Of a stretch of 64,000 bases of DNA, positions 22,998 to 34,900 are shown piece after piece; position 1 is the stretch's first letter; each line of letters opens with the position of its first letter. The notes beneath the pieces are model-generated. The model searched no databases, was not told where the DNA came from, and saw only the letters and a program-made list of their open reading frames with translations. Both the position numbers and the translations under genes were made by a program. This DNA is from Botrytis cinerea B05.10 (lineage: Eukaryota > Ascomycota > Leotiomycetes > Helotiales > Sclerotiniaceae): assembly GCF_000143535.2 (NCBI RefSeq), contig NC_037314.1, positions 310,001 to 374,000 on the forward strand, written 5' to 3'.

Positions 22998-24840
22998 ATG
23001 GCTACCGCAGTATCCACCCCCATTAAGTCCCACACTGGGCTCTTCTCCACACGTACCGCTGGCGGACGTATGCCTTTGACCCCATCTCCTCGTACACGCA
23101 CCCAAACTCTCTCGATCAATAATTCATCTCCTTTTACTCCACCCGAGAAAAAGGTATCTGAAGAGAATGTACGATTGTCATCCAAGTCAACGTACGGTGG
23201 AAACTTAACATCACATTTCGCAAAGTCTTCCAGAAAATCCCACCGCGACTCACCAAAGTCCAACATTGCCAAGGGTGTTCAAACTCCTCGACATGCTCTT
23301 GAGCTCGGTGTCTCTGACTTTGCTCTTACTGGTACCGGATGTAAGACTCCTGTCGCTCCACGAACAAGAAAGGCCCCAATCCGCTCAAAGTCCACCAAGA
23401 CTACTGTCTCGTACTCTGGTGATAGATTTATCCCAGATCGTGCTGCAAGCTCAGCCATCACAACCGCTGGCTGCGGAAAGGCCGACTTTGCCGAGAAGCA
23501 AAGACCAAAGAGCATCAATGAAAGCTCTTCAGTTCTTGCATCAGGTGCCGGTGATGCACTCGCTGCTCTTGAATCATTGACCATCGATGACGAAGAAGAG
23601 CCAGCTTCATACTCCCGCCCATCACCAAATACCATTGCATACCAAGACTCGTTGGCATCTGCCTGTGGTATTTCTCAAGGCCAAAGAATCCTCGCATTCA
23701 AGCCTGCTGCTCCCGAATCCTCAAAACCCGTGGACCTCCGATCTCAATACAACCGTCCACTCAAGAACACCAACGCTTCCGCTGCCCAATTCAGACGCCG
23801 CATTGCAACTGCACCAGAGCGTGTCTTAGATGCACCTGGTCTCGTCGACGATTACTACTTGAACCTCCTTGACTGGAGCTCCAACAATCAAGTTGCAATT
23901 GGTCTTGAACGCAATGTATATGTCTGGTCTGCCGAGTCTGGTACTGTCAGCTCTCTTCTTGAAACTAGCCCAGATACCTATGTTAGCAGTGTCAAGTGGT
24001 CCGGTGATGGAGCATATGTCAGTGTTGGTCTCGGTTCCGGAGAAGTTCAAATCTGGGATGTCGAAGAAGGTACCAAGCTTAGAAGCATGCACGGACACGA
24101 TACTCGTGTTGGTGTAATGGGATGGAACAAGCACACTCTTTCCACTGGTGCACGAAGTGGCCTTGTCTACAACCACGATGTTCGCATCGCTCAACACAAA
24201 GTTGCTGAGTTGGTTTCTCACACCTCCGAAGTTTGTGGTTTGGAATGGCGCGCCGATGGTGCTCAACTTGCTACTGGTGGCAACGACAACTTGGTATCTA
24301 TCTGGGATGCCCGTTCCTTGGCTGTTCCAAAGTTTACCAAGACCAACCACAAGGCAGCTGTCAAGGCTCTAAGCTGGTGCCCATGGCAACCAAACGTTTT
24401 GGCCACTGGTGGTGGATCATACGATCGTCACATCCACTTCTGGAACACCACCACCGGTGCACGTGTTAACAGCATCGACACTGGCTCCCAGGTTACCAGT
24501 CTCCGATGGAGCCCTCATTACCGCGAGATTGTCAGCACCAGTGGATTCCCAGACAACTCCATCAGCATTTGGAGCTACCCTACTTTGGTTCGCAATGTCG
24601 AGATCCCAGCCCACGAGACCAGAGTCCTCCACAGCTGTCTCAGCCCAGATGGACAAATGCTCGCCACAGCTGGTAAGTTACTCCTTCCATCTATAAATTG
24701 ATATTTACTAACATTCATTAGCTGCTGATGAGAGCTTGAAATTCTGGAAGGTTTTCGAGAAGAAGACTGGCCCAAGTGCATCCGCATCAGCTGGTGCATC
24801 AGGAAAGGCCGACATGGTCAAGCAAATGACTATCAGATAG
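22998..24840 (+). CDS. cdc20: Cdc20/Slp1 WD40 activator of the anaphase-promoting complex
   Basis: Two exons, 22998-24672 and 24722-24840, joined by a 49-nt intron, giving 597 aa. The disordered N terminus carries a C-box (DRFIPDR, from residue 142) that binds the APC/C, and a Mad2-interaction-type motif (RILAFKPAAP). Seven WD40 blades span about 275-575 (SVGLGSGEVQIWDVEEG; LATGGNDNLVSIWDAR; HIHFWNTTTGARV; SISIWSYP; DESLKFWKVFEKK). The protein ends in the IR tail (MTIR) needed for Cdc27 binding. Cdc20 selects securin and mitotic cyclin for ubiquitination at anaphase. The IR tail appears only after the second exon is joined. The WD40 part uses many C-ending codons, suggesting strong expression or selection on codons. 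Confidence 0.96.
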
Positions 24841-25906
24841 ATATGTCAAGAATAGCTCTTGGAGCTACAGGTAAAGTATAAAGCAAATTCCATAATAGCA
24901 TTTTAGCAATTGGGATGTTTTAGCGTGGTGTTTGGTGGATTTCGATCTTCACAATGCCCATGGCAGAAAGTGCTTCACCTGGTGCAAGTTGATGCTTTGA
25001 CGATGAATGAATGGATACCTCTGGTGCTTATATGGCGTACACCTTTTCGGATGGGATTTTGTATTAGTTATTTTTGCTAGAAAATGTAAATTACTTGAAC
25101 CAACTGAATGTTACAACATGAAAAGTGACTGGATTGATTTATCTGCCATTGTGAAAATGCTCTAAACTTCAAATTGAGACTTGTTACTGCTCAAGTCTCA
25201 GACATACGATGGAAGCAGCAAGTAAATCAGCCAATTACCTCGACTGTAGAGACCCCGTATCCCAATTAGATTAGTTTCCGAAGATCAATCTACTCTCATT
25301 CCTTTTGGGAGTGAATCTCAATTATTCAATAATTATTAAGAACGCACTTGTTGTCGATTTGCAACAAGCAATTGGAAAGAAATAAAGAGAAAGGCGAAGA
25401 CTCAGCCTTCAGGGTCTCTTAAGTCATTATATAAGCGAAAGCGGGCTAAGGTTATCCATATCTCTACCAAAGCGACCTTCCCCCATACAACTCCACAAGC
25501 CAGGACAGAGCAATATCACTTTACATTTCAGAATTCCATTTAATCTGTTTGCAAAGTTACATAAGATAGTCAAGAAGATCCTCAAGTCAATCAAAGAGTG
25601 GCATACAAATTTACGAATCTGAAAATAAGTGGAGGGGGCAATTACTGTTGCGAGCCAACGACTGACCGTCTTCACAAGCTGGATATAGCACAGTTCCATC
25701 AACAACTTCCCAACACCTACCTCTTTCCACAGCTTTCGATCTCCGATTTATGATATTTGAGTAATTAGAATTGAAAGCACCATCTCTGCAAATTCGATTA
25801 CTCGCGTGTAAAGAATAAATCCGTTGAGGAGATAGCTGAAGACGAATCCCATTTGCGCACACGACCAATACTTCTTCCATTATACCTAAGCAACGCAAGC
25901 AACACA
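24841..25906. other. Intergenic region cdc20 to toa1
   Basis: The 1.07 kb hold the cdc20 3' UTR and the toa1 promoter. No ORF with family similarity, RNA gene or notable repeat was seen. Confidence 0.55.
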
Positions 25907-27849
25907 ATGTCGAACACCCAGGTCGGAAATGTTTACCAGCAGATTATTGCAGACGTAGTCGATAGCTCTAGAGTTGACTTCGAGGAGAGTGGAGTCGATG
26001 AAGTTGTACTGGAGGAATTGAGAAAGGTATGTTTCTGAATCTCGTCTCAACTTTCTGGATTCTGCGATCGCGCATTTCACAAGGTCTTCAGTTGGATTCT
26101 TTGTTTCCTTTTCTTCGTGGATGACTATTTGAGTTTCGAACAGTCCTGGTTTCGTTGGCATGTCATTTTGTTGGATTCTGCTCCGATTTTGAATCTTTGT
26201 TGCTGGTCTTGTTGGTTTTCTTCTGTTGCTGCTTGATTGCTGCCTGTGCACAGTCGGGCCAGCTTTTGGGGGTGGGCGATCCTCTGTATTTGGCTTTATA
26301 CCCTTAACCTCAGCCTCTCGGTTGTGAAAACACTTTTCTCGAACTAGTCTCTTTCTGTCTTTTGTATCACGTGGTACTTCTTGGAGACATGTGTATGGGA
26401 ACACACATGTAGCAGTTCAGGTCATAGGTCATCAGTATCCTTACACGTAGTCTCACAGTTTTGCGATCTTATTTCTTTAAGCTTTTCAATGAAAAATCAT
26501 GATTTTTAAGACAAGTTGGTCAATAACTTTGCTAACACATTATTCTCAAAGGGATGGCAAACCAAGTTGTCAACACTTGGTGTTGCTCTGTTTCCATGGG
26601 ATCCAAAGCCTGACCAACCACCTATGCAAAATCCACCAATGGTACCTTCGAATTACCAGCATACAAGTATACCTCCAGGACAGCCAATATATCAAACTCC
26701 AATGCCAAATGGATCTCGCATAAAGGCTGAACCTGGTATGGAGAATGCAGGCTTCATGCCGTCTCCTATGTCACAAGCACCCCCTCAAGGACCTCTTATG
26801 ACTATGCCAAATGCTACACCTGCTCAACAACGTGCTGCTCAAAATCTTCATGCTTCTTATGGACAAAGAGCTGCAGCTTCAATTCAATCCATTCAAGGAG
26901 GAGGTGGTGCACCCCAGCAGCAACCCATGTCTCAAATGAGTCCACAGCAGCATCAAGCGATGCAACAACAACAACATTTGCAAATGCAATCGATGCAGCA
27001 GCAGCAACAACAGCAACAGAGACCAGGTAGTGGTGTACCTCCCCAGGCTCAACCGCAACAGCCACAAGGACAACACCAAGGACAACCAAGCCAACAAAGT
27101 CAACAGGCTGCGGCGGCTTATAGACAGAGTGTTGCAGCCCAACAAGCACAGCAGATGCAGCAATTACAGCAGCAGAGAGCTTTCCAAAATGGCCAAGCCC
27201 CTCAGAACCCTCAAAACCCCCCAAATGGTCAGAATGGTCAGAGTTCTCAAGCCCCTCAGGCTCAACAAAACCCTCAAGGCGGCGTTGGAGGTGCGCAAAC
27301 TGACGGAGCTGGTGACGACATCGATGAATCCATTGGTGTTATCAAACAAATTGATTCCCAAGGTAATGAAATTGCCATGGGCCGAATTGAGATTGACAAC
27401 CTCATCCGTAGCAAGATCGAATCTATGGGCAAGGCTATGGAAGGCGGTGGTCTAATGCTTCCGCTCAAGGAAGCTAATAAGATCCCTTCAACTAAGCGCC
27501 AGCGTAAAACCTTACCAGGCTCGTTGCCACAAACAGATGGCCTTGGCTCTGATGATGATGACGACAAGGTTAAGGATGAACTAGATGAAGACGCAATTAA
27601 TTCTGATTTGGATGATCCTGATGACGGATTGAATGATGATGATGAAGATGATGACAGCATGGGTCATATTATGCTTTGCATGTATGACAAAGTCCAACGA
27701 GTCAAGAACAAGTGGTATGAATCCCGTATTCCTTTCATCATACACATGCTAACCCATTATACAGGAAGTGCGTTATGAAAGATGGTGTACTCACTGTCAA
27801 CAACAAGGAATACGTATTCCACAAGGCAACTGGAGAATACGAATGGTAA
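25907..27849 (+). CDS. toa1: TFIIA large subunit (alpha/beta), Toa1
   Basis: Three exons: 25907-26026, 26552-27714 and 27765-27849, giving 455 aa. Intron 1 is 525 nt and intron 2 is 50 nt. The N terminus forms the TFIIA four-helix half (VYQQIIADVVDSSRVDFEE, then KLSTLGVALFPWDPKP across the first junction). The middle is a Gln/Pro-rich linker with CAG/CAA runs at about 26970-27020. An acidic stretch precedes the C-terminal beta-barrel half (VQRVKNKWKCVMKDGVLTVN, ending TGEYEW). Both conserved ends match Toa1. TFIIA stabilises TBP on the TATA box in RNA polymerase II initiation. The last 28 codons lie in a separate exon, so the uninterrupted frame alone gives a false C terminus. Confidence 0.95.
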
Positions 27850-29585
27850 ACTCCATTTTAAAATACTAATTCCGTATTTATCATCAAATCGTCATGCATG
27901 ATGACTGCAGTTAACCTTTTTTGAAAATCACTACATCGTTTCGTTTCACTTCATCCCTCATGATGTCACTTCAAGATTTTAGACCGTCTCTTCTCCTTCC
28001 TTTTCTTTCTTCCTTCACTTCACCTCTTGTGGATTTAGATGGGATTGAATATTGAGATAGATCAGTCGGTCACCCGCGGAGGAATTTTTCAGCATTTGCA
28101 TCGTGGTTTCAACGACAGTTCAACGCAACGAAGGTTTCAAAAATCAAATATTAAGTAACGGATGCGAATATGACAGAAAGTTGATGAATAGGAGAGACAT
28201 GCTAGGTAATCTACAGATCCCGTTGTGCTGGGGATAGATTGGTTTGACTTAGTTTGATTGGTCTAGTTCTATTTGGGCGGAACAATCAAGCGGGAAAGTC
28301 GTGAGAGATCAAACAAAATTACATGCAGATGGGACTGCATTGATGTATCATATCATAACATACCACATGGATTCAATTTCGAATCAAGTTTCATTAGATA
28401 GTTATGGGCCTTGTTATGGTCCTCATTCATCATCTGAGTTTTGCTCGGTGATTACAATCATAATCAATCAAATATTGGAAAAGTGTAGTTAGTTAGTGAG
28501 TGATTTGAGCTTGATGTGTTGTGATGTGATGTGACGTGACATTTCTTACCTCTTCCGATCAGATCTTTTCCCTGTACATTGTTTTCCTCCTCAATCCGAA
28601 CGACGCCGCGTCTTCGCTAATAATTAGCTAAGGATGAAGAAAAGAGAAAGGAGAAAAAAAACTTACGTTTCTATACTCACTCTATCTACATACACCGATC
28701 GAGCCTCTCTAAGCGAAGCGAAGGAAAATATAATACTGGATTAGAATGAAATGAAATCTCATGAAATCTTATTACTTCGCTCCTCGGATGTCTTTGATGA
28801 TTTATATCATGGTTACCTACCTTCCTACCTACCTACCTATTATCTCGTGCGTCGTCATACCTCATACATAGCAAGATCTACTATCCGAACTTTCCACACC
28901 ATGCATGCATGACCTCGGATCATGCTGGGAAAGTACTCGAGTAGGAAGGAAGTAAGATTAATAATATTTCGAGATTCGAATCGACTATATCGTACCGTAT
29001 CATATCACTTATATCCCATCCCATCCCATCCCAATCCAAAGATAATGAATTCCCAAACCGATCTATCTACTCCAACCCCAACCCCAACCCCCCAATTCCT
29101 TTTCACAAACACCCACTCGACTCACAAGTCTTGAAAATCTTTCCATACTGCGAATAGATCAAAGCAAGAGTTATATCAACCTAGCTATCACATTCCTTTC
29201 AGTCTTGAACTGCAGGTGAGAATTGATTTGAATGCGAGATACTGTTTCAAAAGAATTTATGTGGAAATATAGAAAGGCCAAGTGTGGAGAGGAATTCTGT
29301 GAGTGGTGGTTGAGAAGGCCGGTTTTCCCTTGGAGGTTTAGTTTCAAAGGAGGAATGGCAGCTTAAAAGATACTTCACTAGAGCTCTGATATCATGGTGA
29401 CGAGGACATTATTGATTTTTTTTTCTGTACATTTGATAACTTGCTATATACTAGAAAATACTTCTGCATAAATGGATTAATTTGAATTGAAGCCGAAGTG
29501 ATATCAGACATTAATTTATCCGGGGAAAACGGGATGACGAAGGCAGATGGAGAGAAAGTAGATATGTACAAACTCGGATGCTAAT
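27850..29585. other. Convergent intergenic region with intron-like signature on the - strand
   Basis: The 1.7 kb separate toa1 from the DUF3429-type gene. They hold a CCTA repeat (28814-28838) and, on the - strand, a 50-nt segment with good donor, polypyrimidine and acceptor signals (28617-28666). No protein-coding potential was found around it. Confidence 0.5.
28814..28838. repeat. CCTA tetranucleotide repeat
   Basis: A run of TACC/CCTA units with one interruption. Confidence 0.75.
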
Positions 29586-30716
29586 TTACTTCTTCTCATC
29601 CTTCTTCTCTTCTTCATTATCACTCTCCTCCTCATCTCCGGATTCATCCTGTGCCTCCTCCTCCTCATCCGCCTTCTCCTCTTCAGCCAACTTCGCCCTT
29701 CTCATCTTCTCCTCCTGTTCCAATGCTATCCACTGACCATCTCTGTCTTCCTTGACATAATCAACTGCACTTCTCAATTGTCTATCATGGCTGACAATTC
29801 TTCCTCTACCGACCAAACTTGCCACAATCGCCGCTCCCACAATAAATGTCAAGACAAATCTATATGTGCTGTACCAGGGAGGACACCATCCTCGAACTGT
29901 TGCTCGGGCATCTGCGAAATAGAGGAATGTGAAAGCGGTGAATTGGGTAATTAACGCGTATTCCACTGGCATAAGTATAGTAGGCCATGCGACAGCAGGA
30001 GCAACAACTCCGATCATGTATCGACGGTAGCTGTGATGTCCTCCATAACCTGCATATTCAAGACCCCAGTGAATTGCACCGAGGAAGGAAATGATCTATG
30101 TATCAAGTTTTAGTTATAGTTTGGCGATTTAGAACCGGGAAAAAGAACTTACAACAGCACCATATCCAACTTGAATAGGTGTAATATACTCCAACAATTG
30201 GTGAGCCGTCTCGGGTGAAAATAAGATGCCTTGTCCAGTAGCGTTTGCTTGATTGATATCGTAAGCCAAATACACTGTAGAAGCCGATGTAGCAGCATAA
30301 GGTAAAACACCCGCAGCACCAATTATCAAAGATTCCTTGGGAACCTCCCGTAGAGCAAATGTTTCCTTGATAGTTTCCAAATCATCTTTGACCGATCCGT
30401 GGCCTTCGTGGTGTGGGTTTTCCTCGAACACAGGACGAACGGAGGACTGTGATGATACGGATTCGGGGTGAGGTTCGATTGTTTGTTTTGCGATCTTTTC
30501 TTCTTCTTTGAAATTTATTTCGTCGGGGAGGTAAGGAGGTTCGGATTTGGTGGCATAGAAGAGACGGGAAGAGAGGGTTGCAGGGCGTTTGGAGATTGAT
30601 GTGCGGAAAGAAGAGGTATTTTTGAGAGCTGCGGAAGCTTGAGAATAGCTTGCTCGAGAGGTGGGAAGTTTTGTGAAGCTCTTCAAGAGAGAGCGTGTCG
30701 CTGTTGTGCGAAGCAT
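29586..30716 (-). CDS. Mitochondrial DUF3429-type multi-pass membrane protein
   Basis: Two exons, 30153-30716 and 29586-30095, separated by a 57-nt intron, giving 357 aa. The N terminus (MLRTTATRSLLKSFTKLPTS) is rich in Arg/Ser with no acidic residues, a likely mitochondrial presequence. After a hydrophilic stretch come about five membrane segments from residue 128 on (LIIGAAGVLPYAATSASTVY; IISFLGAIHWGLEY; VVAPAVAWPTILMPVEYALI; FVLTFIVGAAIVASLV). The C-terminal 60 residues are strongly acidic. The IHWGLEYAGYGG block and helix layout resemble the DUF3429/TMEM69-like family of inner-membrane proteins of unknown function. It is divergent from vps13. Confidence 0.87.
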
Positions 30717-31220
30717 GGTCTTGGTTTCTACAACACCTTACCCCGCGGTTATTTATTTATATGCGATGTTCAAGAGTGCAATTGGTACAAATGGGTATAT
30801 TGCAAGGTACCGTCAATCAGAAATTCAATAAATCAAGAAGGTATTGGGCAAGTTTGTGTACGAGAAAAAAGTAGAAAGGAGGAATGGAGAGGGAAGGCCG
30901 GACTTGTACTTGTACTTGTAGACTAATAACTGTCTAGGTAATTAGTAAACAGCGAGGAAACAAACCGGGAAAATCGAATGGCGGCAGCTATTATTATTGG
31001 CTTTGTGTGGAACAATTACATATGAGATAGACCAAATTGTATCTATTCGATCGATTGCCGCGAAAAGTGTGATACCGGCAACTATGGATCCCAAGACAAG
31101 CTGTTTCGTAATGGCTTGGGAACAGAATCCGAAGAAAGATATATTTTCATACGTCATCGTGGGAGCTCCAGCTTGGGAGCACTGAGCAGCTGTGAGCAAC
31201 GGTGCCCTGTCGTGTGTTCT

Positions 31221-31250
31221 GCCAGGTCGTGCCAGGTCGTGCCAGGTCGA
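31221..31250. repeat. Three tandem 10-bp units
   Basis: The unit GCCAGGTCGT occurs three times head to tail, the last copy ending in A instead of T. Confidence 0.9.
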
Positions 31251-31365
31251 CCAGCTCCACCATAGAGAATGCAAGGTCGACTTAGCGAACAGTGATCATA
31301 CAAGCCTTCACGCCTTGAGAGAAAAGATCGCTGCGCACCAATGAACACAATGCATCCAAATCGAT

Positions 31366-31394
31366 GGGCGGGATGGGATGGGATGGGATGGGAT
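31366..31394 (+). repeat. GGGAT tandem repeat (G-quadruplex motif)
   Basis: At least four GGGAT units follow a GGGC, giving repeated G-triplets with 1-2 nt spacers about 510 nt upstream of the vps13 ATG. Confidence 0.85.
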
Positions 31395-31680
31395 GTTCAA
31401 AGGCTTGGGAAGGGAGGATTACAGGTTTTATCTTTTCTGGGAATCGCTTTTACGTGGCATTATCATTATGTATTGTGATTATGATTGTGATCTTCCGTTC
31501 TAACATTGTGCCATCGTACCTCGTTCATCGTTTATCATTCCAATAATTCGTTCTTCCTTCGTGGCTGCCTTTAGTGAGCGTGCTGTTTGTTGTTTGAATC
31601 CAGAATACTTACACAAACCCGTGGGACACTGCAGCTGGGGCGATTTTCAGATACCCCTCGTACGATACATTCACATACAT

Positions 31681-31699
31681 CACCACCACCACCACCACC
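31681..31699 (+). repeat. CAC trinucleotide repeat
   Basis: Six CAC units in the vps13 upstream region. Confidence 0.85.
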
Positions 31700-31902
31700 A
31701 TCAATACCATACAATAGAACGAACCGTGATCTGCCACGAAAAACGAAGAAAGCCTCGATTCAAAAGCGATGGATTAAATGATATTCAATCTACCTTTGCC
31801 ACAACCATCTTTGCAAATTCGCCATCGCGGATGCCAACCACCATCCTTCGAACAAATTAATCTAGAGCTTCCCGGCCCGGGTGACGGCAATAGGAACTCA
31901 AG

Positions 31903-34900
31903 ATGTTGGAAGGCTTGGTTTCATCGTTGCTAAATCGATTTCTGGGCATGTACATACGGAATTTCGATCCTGGACAACTGAAAGTAGGCATTTGGTCGGG
32001 AGATGTTAAGCTACGGGATTTGGAGCTACGACGAGAGGCCTTGGATCAATTAAAGCTGCCTATAAATGTGGTGGAGGGACACTTAGGACAACTTACCTTG
32101 AAAATACCATGGTCGAATCTGCGAGGTCAGCCTGTACAAGTCGAAATCGAAGACATATATGTACTCGCATCGCCGAAAGAAGATGCAGAGTGGGATGAAG
32201 AGGAGGAGGAGAGGCGGAGGCAGGTTGTTAAGATTGAGAAGTTGGACAGTGCCGAGATGCTGAAGGATAGAAACCAGGAGGGCATGAGTTTGGAAGAACA
32301 GCAGAAGAACCAGAGTTTCACGGATAGTTTGGTTACCAAAATCATCGACAATCTCCAAATTACGGTCAAGAATATTCACGTACGATATGAGGACTCAATT
32401 TCGGCACCTGGTCACCCATTTGCTCTCGGGCTTACATTACAAGAGTTCAGTGCTATCAGTACGGATGGCAACTGGAAACCTACATACATACAAAATTCTT
32501 CTGGAACCACACATAAGCTTGCCACTCTAGGCGCTTTAGCTGTCTACTGGAACACGGATGCAGAATTGTTGAGTACTGGGAGAGAGGCGGAGGTATCTAC
32601 ACCTCTAGAGGTCGCATCGCATGATGAAATGTTGACGAAATTCAAAGAGATGATTGTGCGAGGTGAAGATGCAAAACAAGCCAATCACCAGTTTATTCTA
32701 AAGCCTGTTAGTGGTCAGATGAAGCTCGAGATGGACAAAAGCGGTAAGATAGAGATACCACATATGAAGGCTGGGCTGTTGTTCGACGAAATTGGAGTGG
32801 TTCTTGACGATCATCAATATCGGGATGCTTTGATGATGGTCGACTTATTTCATTACTTCCTCCTTCATCAAGAATATAAGAAGTTCCAACCGAAGGGTGT
32901 TCGGCCAAAGGAAGATCCACGTGCTTGGTTCAAATTTGCTGGTAATGCTATTTTAAGTAAGATTCATGAACGCAATCGTCGCTGGTCATGGGCCTTCTTC
33001 AAGGAGAGACGAGACGATCGGATTCGTTACATTGAGCTTTTCAAGAAAAAGAAGAAGCAGACCGAGCCATTATCACCTGAAGAAAATGAGGAGCTAGATA
33101 AACTTGAGTGGAAACTCGACTATGAAGATATACGCTTCTGGAGGTCCTTGGCTAGGAACCAATTGAAGAAAGAAAATGTCGGTATTAAAAAGGCAGCACC
33201 GAAGCAAAAGCAAGGGTGGGTTGCATGGGCTTGGGGCTCGAAACCACAAGAACAGGAAGAGGATGAAGAAACGACTATGACCGAGGAACAGCGGAAAGAA
33301 TTGTACGATGCTATTGATTGGAACGAAAAAACAGCAATTGCGGAAAGTATCGATTTGCCAAAAGAGACCGTCAAGATGCAAATCGAGGCTTCGCTCAATA
33401 CCGGTAGCTTTACACTTAAGCGTGATCCTCATAATAATACGGTCGAAGTTCTCAGTCTCTACTTTGATGCTTTCAAGGCAAAATTCTTACAGCGACCCGA
33501 GTCAATGTTAGCGGATATAAGCCTTGGGGGTCTGCGAGTGAACGACGGGACGACCCCTGATAGTTTATTTCCTCAGATTGTTCGTGTTAAAGACGCTCCT
33601 GAAACACCCAAGACGAAACTTCTGCTTAATGGCGATGACGATGAGTCGCAAGATACTCCCGATCCATTCTTCCAATTCCAAGTTGAAACGAATCCCTTGC
33701 ATGATGCCGGTGATGTTGCAGTGACTGGAAAACTCAAGCCGCTTGAGATCATTTGGAATCCTCATTTCCTTGTGGGTATAATCCAATTTTTCAAGCCACC
33801 AGAAAGACATATGGAGTCTATTGGGGCTCTTATGGAATCTGCAGGAGCAACAGTAGAAGGACTCAGACAACAGACAAGAGCAGGACTTGAGTTTGCACTC
33901 GAGGAGCACAAAACAATCAATGCCAAGTTAGATCTTCAAGCACCTCTCATCATTGTACCCGAAAACATTACCTCGGGGAAAACGACTTGTCTGATTCTCG
34001 ATGCCGGTCATATCAGTGTGAACAGTGAACTTGTGGATGAGGAAACCATGCGTGAAGTACAATCAAAGCAGAAGACAGTTTATACCGATGCGGATTATAA
34101 ACGCCTAGAATCTCTCATGTATGATAGATTCGTGGTCAAGCTTTCCAATACACAAGTTCTCATTGGACCTTCCATCGAAGATACGAAAGCACAAGTCACG
34201 GAGAAGGAAGATCCTCAATCGATGCGTGTTGTCGAGAAGATCAATATTGATTTCATTGTTGAAACATCAATCATACCAAAAGCGCCAAACTTGACCAAAG
34301 TAAGAGTTTCGGGTCATCTTCCTGTACTACATGCTTCTGCTTCAGACAAGAAATATAAAAGCTTGATGAGTATTATCAACTCAGCCATTCCAAATGTAAA
34401 TGCGGAGGAACTTCCAGCACAGACATCAGCCAAGAGTCGCAGAACTTCGACTTTATCAATAAGAGCACCATTCTCGTCGAAGCCAAGGGATCGGGCACAA
34501 TCTACATCTTTCAATTTCTCAAGACAAGAGGCTATCATTCTCCAAGATGACTCGTCCGACGATGACGATGATGATGAATTTCAAGACGCTCCTAGTGGCA
34601 AAGAGAGCGATAAACTCAAACTGGAACAAAAGAATTTTGAGCTCAAATTTGAAGTGGAAAGACTTCAGGGCTCACTTTATCGAAGTGATCCGGAAGGCAG
34701 GAAGCCAGATCAACTTTTGGTGGAAGTAGTCGCTGAGAACTTCGGCGTGAATCTTGTTCTTCGCCCATACGATCTGATTGTGGAAACCGTTCTGCAATCC
34801 GTGGTCGTGGATGACTTCATTGATAATCCTCCCGCTGAATTCAAGTCAATAGTTTCTTCTGGAGACATGGAATCAGAAGACGAAACTGCCCTCATCAACG

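Larger units (their letters stand above)
30717..31902. promoter_or_regulatory. Shared divergent promoter region DUF3429-type/vps13
   Basis: The 1.19 kb between two divergent starts hold three tandem 10-bp units (31221-31250), a G-rich GGGAT tract with G-quadruplex potential (31366-31394) and a CAC trinucleotide run (31681-31699). No ORF with family similarity was seen. Confidence 0.55.

Noticed and set aside
25886..26404. 172-codon - strand ORF across toa1 exon 1 and intron 1
   Set aside because: It opens with a non-ATG codon, overlaps a well-supported exon on the other strand and shows no recognisable domain.
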